A stretch of DNA of 64,000 nt from Methyloligella sp. (GTDB lineage: Bacteria > Pseudomonadota > Alphaproteobacteria > Rhizobiales > HXMU1428-3), in assembly GCA_021604645.1 (NCBI GenBank), contig BQJJ01000010.1, positions 1 through 64,000 on the forward strand, in the 5' to 3' direction. Positions within the stretch are counted from its first letter, which is position 1. Every line of letters begins with the position of its first letter. Position numbers and translations under genes: made by a program. Below the pieces are notes generated by a model. It was not told where the DNA came from. It was given only the letters and a program-made list of their open reading frames with translations, and searched no databases. Below are positions 26,481 to 34,277 of the stretch, piece by piece.

Positions 26481-28238
26481 TTATTTAATACCATGCGCGA
26501 GTTTTTTAAGAGCAAAGCTTAAGAAAAATAGCAAGATACCAATGCCAATAGCATAAAGACCAATATCTTGAAACACTTTCACATAAGTGGCGAGTGATGC
26601 GGCAGGGTCAAGCACCTGGCCAGCAATGGTTTTAGTTGCCGTAAGTTTCGCAATGATAGATCCAAGCCACTGTGCCCAGGCCGATGCTAAGAACCAAACT
26701 GCCATCAGCGTTGAAATCAAAGACGCAGTTGCTAATTTTGTCATCTGGCTAAGACCAACTGGCGAAATAAAGAGCTCGCCAGTTGTATGAAACAAATAAG
26801 CCAACATCAAAAAGATGAGCGGAACTTTATGGTCATCACCAGCAAATTGTGCCCCGTAAACCAAAACTAAAAATCCAAGCCCAACCTGCACAAGTGCAAA
26901 AGAAAATTTCATCGGCGCGGAAAAATCACGATCCCGCCTGCCTAGAAACGCCCAGAGCGCACTGAATATGGGTGCCAAAATCAAAATAAAACCAGTGTTA
27001 AATGATTGTGTTTGTGAGGCTTGAAGCGAAATACCTGCAAGTGAGAGCTCAGTATTTCTATTTGCAAATTGGTTAAGCGAAGAACCAGCTTGTTCAAAAA
27101 GAGTAAAAAATACAGTGGCTGCAAAAATTAAAATGATCGCTAAAATAATCCGATGACTTTCAATTTTAGTGAGAGACGTCATCATCAAATAGGCAAGATA
27201 GGAGAGGATCAGAATGGAGCCAGCCATTAAGAGATAACCAACCACCTCATGGCGCTGCACCAATAACCAAAGCAAGCCAAGTCCGAGGATGGAGAGGAGG
27301 TAAATTCCCCATTCCTTATTAAGAGGACCAATAAAAGATTGTTTCAATATGGCTGGCTCGTTTGGCTCTCCTCGCCCTTCAAGCATGGGCGCTCCCCAAA
27401 CAAACACCACCCACCCAGCAAGCATACCAATCCCGGCAAGCCCAAACCCGGCCCACCAGCCAACGGTTTGCCCTAGCAAACCACAAAGAATAGAGGCCCA
27501 AAAAGCACCGAGATTAATGCCATAATAATAGAGCGTGAAACCAGGATCGCGCCGTGGATCATTTTTTTCATAAAGTTGTCCAACGAGAGATGAAATATTT
27601 GGCTTTAAAAAACTGACCCCTAAAATGATAAATGATAGGGCAAGAAATAATACATTTTGCGCTGTTTGATCGCGGCCAGTTACAGAAAGGGAGTAACTAT
27701 CTTTTTCTAGTCTTGTAGGAAGTTGTTCACTACCTTCATACCCATTGATGAGAAGAGCGCCGTCTTTATCTGGTGAAAAACCATAGAGTTTATCAGAAAT
27801 CTTGATTTGAACAGCGCGGCTGCTACCGCGCCCAGTAACAACAAAATCATAAGATTGATTATTGTATGTCAAAATTTGCTGAGCAGGTTTCCCCTCATAG
27901 GCCATTAAAAAATGACCTGCAACCAGAAGAAGCGCTCCAAAGGCAACGGCCTTGCGCGTTCCTAAATACCGATCAGCTAAAATACCACCAATTAAGGGAG
28001 TGAGATAAACAAGCGATGTATAGGAGCCATAAAACCCTTGTGCGGTTTCATCGTCGAAGAGAAAATGTTGTGTGAGATAAAAAATCAAAAGCGCACGCAT
28101 GCCATAATAAGAAAAGCGCTCCCACATTTCAGCAAAAAATAAAACCAAAAGCCCACGCGGATGAGATTTAAATTGTCGCCACACCGGAATAAGTGTGAGG
28201 AATGTAATCACTAACCCAATTAAAATAATACTATTCAT
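26481..28238 (-). CDS. POT/PTR family proton-coupled peptide transporter
   Basis: A 585-residue inner-membrane transporter of the major facilitator type. The proton-coupling motif ExxERFxYYG is seen as EMWERFSYYGMR, followed by LVYLTPLIGGILADRYLGTRKAVAFGA. The later PTR signature FYYGINLGAFWAS appears as LYYYGINLGAFWAS. A polar insert (about residues 125-195) between the third and following helices gives a length above typical bacterial DtpA-like proteins (about 500). It likely imports di- and tripeptides with protons. Confidence 0.9.
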   Translation of the reverse strand: MNSIILIGLVITFLTLIPVWRQFKSHPRGLLVLFFAEMWERFSYYGMRALLIFYLTQHFLFDDETAQGFYGSYTSLVYLTPLIGGILADRYLGTRKAVAFGALLLVAGHFLMAYEGKPAQQILTYNNQSYDFVVTGRGSSRAVQIKISDKLYGFSPDKDGALLINGYEGSEQLPTRLEKDSYSLSVTGRDQTAQNVLFLALSFIILGVSFLKPNISSLVGQLYEKNDPRRDPGFTLYYYGINLGAFWASILCGLLGQTVGWWAGFGLAGIGMLAGWVVFVWGAPMLEGRGEPNEPAILKQSFIGPLNKEWGIYLLSILGLGLLWLLVQRHEVVGYLLMAGSILILSYLAYLMMTSLTKIESHRIILAIILIFAATVFFTLFEQAGSSLNQFANRNTELSLAGISLQASQTQSFNTGFILILAPIFSALWAFLGRRDRDFSAPMKFSFALVQVGLGFLVLVYGAQFAGDDHKVPLIFLMLAYLFHTTGELFISPVGLSQMTKLATASLISTLMAVWFLASAWAQWLGSIIAKLTATKTIAGQVLDPAASLATYVKVFQDIGLYAIGIGILLFFLSFALKKLAHGIK

Positions 28239-28352
28239 GAAACTCAGCCCCCATCAGCGAGTGTGCGCATATTTATGAGCACGGAAATACGTAAAAAACC
28301 TTTTTATAAGCTCAGCACAGTTTTGAAAAGCGCACAAGTTCACATTCATGCG

Positions 28353-28380
28353 AGGCGAACAAAATAGCGTTGAGAGAAAA
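28353..28380 (+). repeat. Left flank resembling the end of the multi-hairpin element
   Basis: AATAGCG-TTGAGAGAAAA-ATTGAAC here is nearly the same as AATAGCC-GTGAGAGAAAA-ATTGAAC at 28587-28612, the 3' flank of the multi-hairpin element. The element is thus bracketed by direct repeats of about 26 bases, or follows the remnant of an earlier copy. Confidence 0.5.
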
Positions 28381-28402
28381 AAAATTGAACTCCCTTCCAG
28401 AA

Positions 28403-28612
28403 GAAGGAGTGTCGCCATTTCGGCGACAGGACATGACGCCAGAGGCGTCCGGCGCAAAAAATCAGTCCGAACGGAGCGAAGCGAGTACGGATAAGCTGAT
28501 CGTAAAAAATGAACCGCCCCTCGGAGGCCCAAGCGCTTAAGCACGGTTGCTAGTGGGCAACTGAAGTGCCACAAAAAAGCGCTTGGAATAGCCGTGAGAG
28601 AAAAAATTGAAC
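28403..28612 (+). repeat. Multi-hairpin repeat element, copy A (with inserts)
   Basis: Three hairpins in series: TGTCGCC (28410-28416)/GGCGACA (28422-28428) with loop ATTTC; GACGCC (28435-28440)/GGCGTC (28444-28449); and CCAAGCGC (28529-28536)/GCGCTTGG (28579-28586), then GAATAGCCGT. Compared with copy B it has two extra parts: about 55 bases after GGCGTCCGG, themselves able to fold, and a small palindromic repeat in the loop of the third hairpin. A 137-codon open frame read through this on the minus strand is spurious. The segment 28239-28402 holds no gene. Confidence 0.75.
28541..28577 (+). repeat. Small palindromic repeat inside a hairpin loop of copy A
   Basis: CGGTTGC-TAGTGG-GCAACTG with the tail AAGTGCCACAAAAAA lies between the CCAAGCGC and GCGCTTGG arms of the third hairpin of the multi-hairpin element. 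Copy B has only six bases (GATTAA) there. Confidence 0.75.
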
Positions 28613-28669
28613 CAATTCCCCTCACAAGAAGACCAATAGATATCAGCAAATATTTATTGGGAGACAATC

Positions 28670-29041
28670 ATGACATTCATTAAAGAACATAAAGTGCTCT
28701 GCGCTGTATGCGCACTTACATTGAGCTCATTTCTTCTGGTCAGTTCACACACGCCTTCTGAAGCTTATGGAGCAAAGATTGCCGCGAAAAATTGTATGGC
28801 AACTTATAAGTTAGGCAAAGGCAAACATAAGCATAAAAATTATGCAGGAAAGAAAGCCATCAAAAACTGGAGTGCTCATGTCGCATCTAGTTTAGGTCCC
28901 AAATGGGCGTCTTGGAAGCATGCATCTACAAAATCAATTCCTTGTACCTATTCAAAACACTCAAAACTGTGGGGATGCAGAGCAATTGCAAAACCTTGCG
29001 CTTACAAATCAAGGAATAAAATTCGTTCGCTCAAACAATAA
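28670..29041 (+). CDS. Small secreted cationic W/C-rich protein, paralogue 1
   Basis: A 123-residue precursor: N-terminal signal (VLCAVCALTLSSFLLVSSHTPSEA) and a very basic mature part. The pattern KAIKNWSAHVASSLGPKWASW, KSIPC, LWGCRAIAKPC recurs in the next gene. Similar W..V....G..W..W..A...C...W.C.A..PC proteins occur, as I recall, in many Hyphomicrobiales as uncharacterised exported proteins. Three to four Cys suggest disulfides in the periplasm or outside the cell. GGGAG stands before the ATG. Function unknown. Confidence 0.75.
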   Translation: MTFIKEHKVLCAVCALTLSSFLLVSSHTPSEAYGAKIAAKNCMATYKLGKGKHKHKNYAGKKAIKNWSAHVASSLGPKWASWKHASTKSIPCTYSKHSKLWGCRAIAKPCAYKSRNKIRSLKQ

Positions 29042-29137
29042 AAGTTAAAAAAGATTGAACCAAATCAAAACCCAGTACGACCAATAAGCAGCAAACAAAT
29101 TGATCGAAAATTATGAATACGGAAAAGGAATAAACTA

Positions 29138-29464
29138 ATGAAACTTCTTTCTACAACTCTTACAGCAGCAATTTTAACATCTGTATTAGGCCTAGGCTTA
29201 GTGTCACAATCAAATGAAGCATATGCATATGCATGCAAATCTTACCCAACTCAAGCTGTTGGCGTTAGAAAAGGAAAATTCAAAGCAAGAAATGTCGCCA
29301 GAAAAGGCTGGTCAATAAATGTAAAATCTCAGTTTGGTGTGCCATGGTCCGTTTGGTCAATTGCAAAGAATAAATCGATTACCTGTAGCAAGATTAATAC
29401 GAACCAAGGGAAAAAATGGCGCTGTCTATCCTCAGCTAAACCATGTCTATATGTTGTGAAATAG
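29138..29464 (+). CDS. Small secreted cationic W/C-rich protein, paralogue 2
   Basis: A 108-residue precursor with signal peptide (LLSTTLTAAILTSVLGLGLVSQSNEAYA) and a basic mature domain. NVARKGWSINVKSQFGVPWSVW, KSITC and KWRCLSSAKPC align with the upstream paralogue. The upstream regions also match (ATTGAACCAA ... GACCAATA), so the duplication seems to include the leader. Function unknown; the pair may be co-expressed but each has its own leader. Confidence 0.75.
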   Translation: MKLLSTTLTAAILTSVLGLGLVSQSNEAYAYACKSYPTQAVGVRKGKFKARNVARKGWSINVKSQFGVPWSVWSIAKNKSITCSKINTNQGKKWRCLSSAKPCLYVVK

Positions 29465-29487
29465 CAATAACTCTACCCCCAATAGAG

Positions 29488-29540
29488 TTTAGCGCTCAAC
29501 AGGTCCTGTACCCAGTCCCTTACCCTAGTCGAGCGCTAAA
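29488..29540 (+). ncRNA. Candidate structured 3' UTR or small RNA, first hairpin
   Basis: TTTAGCGCTC (29488-29497) pairs perfectly with GAGCGCTAAA (29531-29540) over a 33-base C/T-rich loop (GTCCTGTACCCAGTCCC...). It lies between the paralogue-2 stop and the strong terminator, giving the layout of a 3'-UTR-derived small RNA. Expression is not shown. Confidence 0.35.
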
Positions 29541-29558
29541 TTTTATAGACATGTCACT

Positions 29559-29602
29559 CTCCGCAACTCTCTCCCGATTAAGAGTTGCGGAGTTTTTTGT
29601 TT
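29559..29602 (+). terminator. Strong rho-independent terminator
   Basis: CTCCGCAACTCT (29559-29570) and AGAGTTGCGGAG (29581-29592) form a perfect 12-bp stem followed by TTTTTTG. It closes the plus-strand secreted-protein unit and sits just before the convergent GNAT gene. Confidence 0.93.
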
Positions 29603-29611
29603 AAGTGGTTT

Positions 29612-30118
29612 TTATTTCAGGCGCTTGCGCATTAAAAAATCATTGAAATTTTCGGCATACAAGCTGTCAATCGTACAGGTCTTCTGATAACCCATGGCGA
29701 GATAAAATTCATAAGCTGCCAAATTAAAATCCGAGCAGAGCAGCCAAAGACTTCGAGTGGCCTCAGGAGCTTGCACGTCAAACCAAGTCATCAGCTCTGA
29801 GCCAAGCCCAAGTCTTTGGACCGAAGGCAAGAGGCCAAGTAATTCCAAATAAGGCCCCTTTAACCATGGCTCTCGAACTGAAATTGCGCCAACGAGATCA
29901 TCTCCATAATGTATAGAAAAACGAAAGAGGGAAGGGTCAGTGCGAGTGAAATGGTCAAGCAAACTTTCTTCACCAAGTGCTATCTCACTCCAGGGGAGTA
30001 TGTGAGAAAGTTTTTTGGATAAACATTGAGCACGATCAGAGGTAATGCTCTCTAATGTGAGGGTTTCTCCTTTGATTTCGCCAAGGTAATAGCGAGAATT
30101 TTTGTAACCATTCGTCAT
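29612..30118 (-). CDS. GNAT family N-acetyltransferase
   Basis: A 168-residue acetyltransferase. Acetyl-CoA binding motif A is seen as LLPSVQRLGLGSELMTWF (Q-x-x-G-x-G), followed by SLWLLCSDFNLAAYEFYLAMGYQKT, the usual last strand-helix. Acceptor unknown; the fold is shared by protein, antibiotic and small-molecule acetylases. It stands alone on the minus strand. Confidence 0.85.
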   Translation of the reverse strand: MTNGYKNSRYYLGEIKGETLTLESITSDRAQCLSKKLSHILPWSEIALGEESLLDHFTRTDPSLFRFSIHYGDDLVGAISVREPWLKGPYLELLGLLPSVQRLGLGSELMTWFDVQAPEATRSLWLLCSDFNLAAYEFYLAMGYQKTCTIDSLYAENFNDFLMRKRLK

Positions 30119-30246
30119 GATAGAGCTCTTTACCCTAAAGTGTGCGAGTGCCAGAGGAAAAGTGCAAGTGCGTATGAATACGTATGAGAAAATTCTTATT
30201 TTTCATAGCAGTAGTTCTACGCGACCATAGATCATGTCTCTAAGTG

Positions 30247-31341
30247 TTAGTAATGAGAATTATCCCCAGGGCTGTTTTCATAACAAGTACTAGAAATTTG
30301 CGGCACTCCAGCCGCTAATAATTCACTAACCGTAACAAATTCATATCCCTGTTTTTTCAAATCAGGAATAAAAAGAGGAAGAGCTCTTGCAGTATTCCTA
30401 CCCCGCCCATTCGCATGAGCAATGATAATAGCCCCTGGTTTCGCACGTTGTTTAACAATAGAGGCAATTCGCCTGGCAGATTGCCCAAATGCGGGGTCTC
30501 CAGTTACGATATTCCACTGAATTGGCAATTGACCATGTTTATAAACCTCTTCAAGGGCTTGTTTATGGCATGTACCAAATGGAAAGCGAAAAAGGGATAG
30601 TTTTTTAGGGACAGACGAAAGAGGGGCTGCTAAATAAGAAGCTGTTTGTGAAGAAAGCGGTGTAGACAAAAAGCTATTTACCAAAGAAGGCGCAAAACAA
30701 AACCGTTTTGAAAGAGAGGTATAAGCTCTTTCATAGGCTCCTTGAACAGAAGAGATCTCACGCACCAAAGCTTTTCCATAGAGTTTACGTAAATTCTTAT
30801 GTGACCAACCATGACTGCCAATTTCAAAAAGCGGGTCTGCAATCAATTGCTGAGCACGTTCACTATGATGGTCAAGCCACTTGCCTCCTACAAACAACGT
30901 CGCTTTTATTTTGTGCGCGCGCAAATAATCAATAACACCTCCATCATACCCAGAGATTTCATAAGCTGCCTCACAAAGATCCAGAGTGAGGGCAATAAGT
31001 TTCTTACCCTTTGGTAATTTTACCCATCTAACCGTCCCTTTTTTATTAGCTTTGCCTTTGAGGGATCTGTGTTTGAAAGGTAACCGAGCTTTAAGTGAAA
31101 ATGGGGACTTATAAGTAGGAGGGAAAACTCCATGCCGAGAACGCCGTGCTCTGATTTCTTTAGGCGCCCCCTTCAACTGTTCAGCAGTCCAGCAGCGTTT
31201 TAAGAGTTGTTCATTTCCCTGAGCATAGAGAGAAGAAGAAGAAAAGACCAAATAGGTAAATGAGCATAGGAAAAAAAAGAGGGTAAAGTTACGCCTCAAT
31301 GAGTGTAGATAATAGACGAAAATACAAAAGGAAATTCTCAT
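30247..31341 (-). CDS. Polysaccharide deacetylase (NodB homology) family protein
   Basis: A 364-residue exported protein with an N-terminal hydrophobic signal or anchor (about residues 18-40). The NodB domain shows LTLDLCEAAYEISGYDGGVIDYL in place of TFDDG, the metal-binding His pair SHGWSHKNL, the RFPFGTCHK strand and a late IIAHANGRGRNT. Members remove N- or O-acetyl groups from sugars of peptidoglycan or chitin-like polymers. The Asp-Leu-Cys variant of the first motif is common in an alphaproteobacterial subgroup, as I recall, but its activity is not known to me. Confidence 0.82.
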   Translation of the reverse strand: MRISFCIFVYYLHSLRRNFTLFFFLCSFTYLVFSSSSLYAQGNEQLLKRCWTAEQLKGAPKEIRARRSRHGVFPPTYKSPFSLKARLPFKHRSLKGKANKKGTVRWVKLPKGKKLIALTLDLCEAAYEISGYDGGVIDYLRAHKIKATLFVGGKWLDHHSERAQQLIADPLFEIGSHGWSHKNLRKLYGKALVREISSVQGAYERAYTSLSKRFCFAPSLVNSFLSTPLSSQTASYLAAPLSSVPKKLSLFRFPFGTCHKQALEEVYKHGQLPIQWNIVTGDPAFGQSARRIASIVKQRAKPGAIIIAHANGRGRNTARALPLFIPDLKKQGYEFVTVSELLAAGVPQISSTCYENSPGDNSHY

Positions 31342-31517
31342 TTTTCACACTCCGCACCTACAGCATAAGGAAGCAAAAAATCACCTAATTTCAATCCTAT
31401 ACTAAATATTAGAAAAACACGAACTATTCTAGGATTGGGAGAATCAACAGGTTAATGTATAATGGTGATTCGTAGGCGGGTATTATTAATTGTAACTCTA
31501 ATTGTGTGGGGAGTTTG

Positions 31518-31982
31518 ATGCGGCAAAGACTTGCACCAGAATCAAATCGTATAGCAGACAAACTATGGGCAGCTATGCGCGACAACGAAAAATGGTGGTC
31601 AGTGAACGACATTTCAACAGAAACAGGAGCGAGCGGTCGATATACAAGACGCTATGTAAGAGCTCTAAAAGAGGCCGGTTATGTTGAAGCTTCAGATGAA
31701 GCAAAACGGTTTCACTCGACTTATTATAAACTTATCAAAGACACCGGTGAAACAGCGCCAATTTTACGGGGACGTGATGGCAGTCTTGCTGTTTACGATC
31801 CAAATTTATCTGATATGACAGGCGAAGAGCTTGAGCAAATTCGTAGTCAGTTAAATTTAACATTACGTGAGTTTGCAGACATCATAGGTGTTCGCGATCC
31901 AAGAACGGTACGCCGTTATGAAACGATGGATCATGTACCTCCTCAGGTTGCAGATACAGCGCGCAAAGCTCATTTGCGTTAA
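31518..31982 (+). CDS. Two-domain helix-turn-helix DNA-binding protein
   Basis: About 154 residues. The ATG at 31518 has GGGGAG five bases upstream and is preferred to the GTG at 31506. The N-terminal 70 residues look like a winged helix (WSVNDISTETGASGRYTRRYVRALKEAGYVE). The C-terminal part is an XRE/MerR-like HTH (LNLTLREFADIIGVRDPRTVRRYETMDHVPPQV). The second motif is found in small Hyphomicrobiales and phage-related regulators. Its target is unknown. A strong terminator follows. Confidence 0.75.
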   Translation: MRQRLAPESNRIADKLWAAMRDNEKWWSVNDISTETGASGRYTRRYVRALKEAGYVEASDEAKRFHSTYYKLIKDTGETAPILRGRDGSLAVYDPNLSDMTGEELEQIRSQLNLTLREFADIIGVRDPRTVRRYETMDHVPPQVADTARKAHLR

Positions 31983-32051
31983 AACTTAGGTTTAAATTTC
32001 TAACTTAAGAACTCATCAAAATATTGAAAAAATTCATATTAAGACAAATTT

Positions 32052-32114
32052 CCAAAAGCCTCTTAACTCCTTTAGACATTTAAAACTGAAGGATGAAGAG
32101 GCTTTTGGTGTTTT
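32052..32114 (+). terminator. Terminator after the HTH gene
   Basis: CCAAAAGCCTCTT (32052-32064) and AAGAGGCTTTTGG (32096-32108) form a perfect 13-bp stem with a 31-base loop, followed by TGTTTT. Confidence 0.8.
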
Positions 32115-32160
32115 AAAAATATGAAGCCGCTATATTTAGCTCATAAATATAGCCTTGCAG

Positions 32161-32183
32161 GTAATAGCCTCTCGCGCTATTAC
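32161..32183 (+). promoter_or_regulatory. Hairpin in the gatC leader
   Basis: GTAATAGC (32161-32168) pairs with GCTATTAC (32176-32183) 46 bases before gatC. No T tract follows, so it is not a typical terminator; a role is unknown. Confidence 0.35.
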
Positions 32184-32229
32184 AAACCATCAAATATTTA
32201 AGATCCACAACGTCTAAAGGTTCATAAAG

Positions 32230-32517
32230 ATGCAAATCAATGAGGCCACGGTGAAAAAAATCGCCAAACTGGCACGCATTAAAGTCACAGATCAGGAAAC
32301 AAAGTCATTGGAAGGTGAGTTGAGCTCAATTCTTTCATGGGTCGAACAACTAAACGAAGTCGACACCGATGATGTGGAACCTTTAACAAGTGTTGTCGAA
32401 ACAACAATGAAAAAACGTGAAGATGTTGTGACAGATGGTGGCTACGCACAGCGAGTGACCAAAAACGCGCCGCTTTCTGAAGATAATTTCTTTGTTGTTC
32501 CAAAAGTGGTGGAGTAA
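32230..32517 (+). CDS. gatC: Asp-tRNA(Asn)/Glu-tRNA(Gln) amidotransferase subunit C
   Basis: A 95-residue stabilising subunit of the GatCAB transamidase, which makes Gln-tRNA(Gln) or Asn-tRNA(Asn) from mischarged tRNA. Typical pattern: [38 protein letters not shown], and the C-terminal [14 protein letters not shown]. It is three bases ahead of gatA, clearly one operon. Confidence 0.95.
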   Translation: MQINEATVKKIAKLARIKVTDQETKSLEGELSSILSWVEQLNEVDTDDVEPLTSVVETTMKKREDVVTDGGYAQRVTKNAPLSEDNFFVVPKVVE

Positions 32518-32520
32518 AAA

Positions 32521-33999
32521 ATGCCAGATTTATTAGATTTATCAATCGCTGAAGCTCGCGAAGGGCTGGATAATGGTGATTTTTCGGCTAAAGAATATAC
32601 TGAAAGCCACCTAAAAGAAATTGAAAGCGCCAACAAAGCGTTAAATGCCTTCATATTAGAAACACCGGAAAAAGCGCTAGAAATGGCAGCTAAATCTGAT
32701 GATCGTATGGCCAAAGGCGAAACCGGATTACTTGAAGGCATTCCGCTTGGCATCAAAGATTTGTTCTGTACAGATGGTGTACGCACAACAGCTTGTTCTC
32801 ATATTCTAGATGGCTTTGAGCCACCGTATGAGTCAACAGTGACGGAAAATCTATGGAATGCCGGTGCTGTTATGCTTGGCAAACTCAATTTGGATGAATT
32901 TGCTATGGGCTCCTCTAACGAGACCAGCCATTATGGTGAAGTTGTAAATCCATGGCGCCGTGATGGTGATGAAGCAAAACTAGTCCCGGGCGGGTCATCT
33001 GGTGGGTCAGCGTCAGCAGTTGCAGCTCATCTTTGTGCAGCTGCAACTGCAACAGATACAGGCGGGTCAATTCGCCAACCGGCAGCATTTACTGGTACAG
33101 TTGGCTTAAAACCAACCTATGGCCGCGTATCGCGCTGGGGAACGATTGCATTCGCCTCAAGTCTTGATCAAGCCGGGCCAATTACCCGAACAGTTGAAGA
33201 TGCTGCGCTTATGTTGCAAGTGATGGCAAGTCACGATCCGAAAGATACAACTTCAGTTGATGTAGCAGTACCTGATTACCGAAAAGAGATGGAAGGTAAA
33301 GTCAAAGGCATGACTCTTGGTATTCCAAAGGAATATCGGGTCGATGGCTTGAGCGAAGAAATTGAAGCCCTTTGGCAGCAAGGCATCGAATGGTATAAAG
33401 ATGCGGGCGCCAAAATTGTTGAAGTGAGCTTGCCTCATACAAAATATGCATTGCCTGCTTACTATATCGTAGCACCAGCTGAAGCTTCTTCTAATCTTGC
33501 TCGTTATGATGGTGTTAAATATGGCCTCAGAGTTGAAGGTGATAGCATTGACGGCATGTATGAAAACACCAGAGCTGAAGGCTTTGGAGCTGAAGTTAAA
33601 CGCCGGATTTTAATGGGAACCTATGTGCTCTCAGCTGGCTATTACGATGCGTACTATCTCAAGGCACAAAAAGTGAGAACACGCATCAAGCAAGACTTCG
33701 ATGAAGCTTTTAAGAATGTAGACGTAATGCTCACCCCGACAACACCAAGCCCGGCATTTGCAATGGGCGAAAAATCAGGGGACCCTCTAGAGATGTACCT
33801 AAATGACATATTCACAGTGACAGTGAACATGGCAGGGCTCCCGGGAATTTCAGTGCCAGCTGGCATGTCGAAATCTGGTTTACCATTAGGCTTACAACTT
33901 ATCGGCAAACCATTTGATGAAGGCACGCTACTAAAAGCAGGCCAAGTAATCGAGCAAGCCGCCGGCGAACTACCAAAACCAACAAAATGGTGGGCATAG
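32521..33999 (+). CDS. gatA: Asp-tRNA(Asn)/Glu-tRNA(Gln) amidotransferase subunit A
   Basis: A 492-residue amidase-signature enzyme, the glutaminase part of GatCAB. The catalytic Ser-cisSer-Lys triad is marked by IKDLFC (Lys), [13 protein letters not shown] and [12 protein letters not shown]. Length is normal. It is directly followed by nested palindromic repeats, and gatB lies 2.4 kb further on, behind a chorismate mutase gene and an opposing hydrolase gene. Confidence 0.96.
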   Translation: MPDLLDLSIAEAREGLDNGDFSAKEYTESHLKEIESANKALNAFILETPEKALEMAAKSDDRMAKGETGLLEGIPLGIKDLFCTDGVRTTACSHILDGFEPPYESTVTENLWNAGAVMLGKLNLDEFAMGSSNETSHYGEVVNPWRRDGDEAKLVPGGSSGGSASAVAAHLCAAATATDTGGSIRQPAAFTGTVGLKPTYGRVSRWGTIAFASSLDQAGPITRTVEDAALMLQVMASHDPKDTTSVDVAVPDYRKEMEGKVKGMTLGIPKEYRVDGLSEEIEALWQQGIEWYKDAGAKIVEVSLPHTKYALPAYYIVAPAEASSNLARYDGVKYGLRVEGDSIDGMYENTRAEGFGAEVKRRILMGTYVLSAGYYDAYYLKAQKVRTRIKQDFDEAFKNVDVMLTPTTPSPAFAMGEKSGDPLEMYLNDIFTVTVNMAGLPGISVPAGMSKSGLPLGLQLIGKPFDEGTLLKAGQVIEQAAGELPKPTKWWA

Positions 34000-34000
34000 C

Positions 34001-34075
34001 GCGGTTGCTGTGCCGGTTGCTTTGTGGGCAACTGAAGGCACGCTAAAAGATAAGGCAACTGAAGCGCAACTAAAA
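34001..34075 (+). repeat. Small palindromic repeat nested in the loop of another copy
   Basis: Outer arms GTTGC (34004-34008) and GCAAC (34055-34059), with the tail TGAAGCGCAACTAAAA, enclose a full inner copy: GTTGC (34016-34020)/GCAAC (34028-34032), loop TTTGTGG, tail TGAAGGCACGCTAAAAGAT. It begins directly after the gatA stop codon. Confidence 0.8.
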
Positions 34076-34121
34076 ACGCGATTGCCGGTAGGTAGCCGTT
34101 ATAAAGATAATACTAACGACC

Positions 34122-34235
34122 GAAGAGGGAGTGATGCCATTTCGGCATCAGGACATGACGCCTTTGGCGTCCGGTGCCTAGACCGCCCCTCGGAAGCCCA
34201 AGCGCGATTAAGCGCTTGGAATAGCCGTAAGAGAG
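34122..34235 (+). repeat. Multi-hairpin repeat element, copy B
   Basis: Hairpins TGATGCC (34132-34138)/GGCATCA (34144-34150) with loop ATTTC, GACGCC (34157-34162)/GGCGTC (34166-34171), and CCAAGCGC (34198-34205)/GCGCTTGG (34212-34219), then GAATAGCCGTAAGAGA. It aligns with copy A, and the first stem differs in both arms so that pairing is kept. A minus-strand open frame through it is spurious. Confidence 0.75.
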
Positions 34236-34240
34236 AACAA

Positions 34241-34276
34241 CGACGGTTGCTAGTGGGCAACTGAAGGAGCATAAAA
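34241..34276 (+). repeat. Small palindromic repeat supplying a ribosome-binding site
   Basis: GTTGC (34246-34250)/GCAAC (34257-34261) around TAGTGG, followed by TGAAGGAGCATAAAAA. The GAAGGAG of the tail stands nine bases before the chorismate mutase ATG at 34278. Confidence 0.75.
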
Positions 34277-34277
34277 A

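Noticed and set aside
28254-28667. 137-codon open frame on the minus strand
   Set aside because: It runs through the multi-hairpin repeat element and a small repeat, has no family resemblance, and its peptide similarity to the frame at 34099-34515 comes only from the shared repeat DNA.
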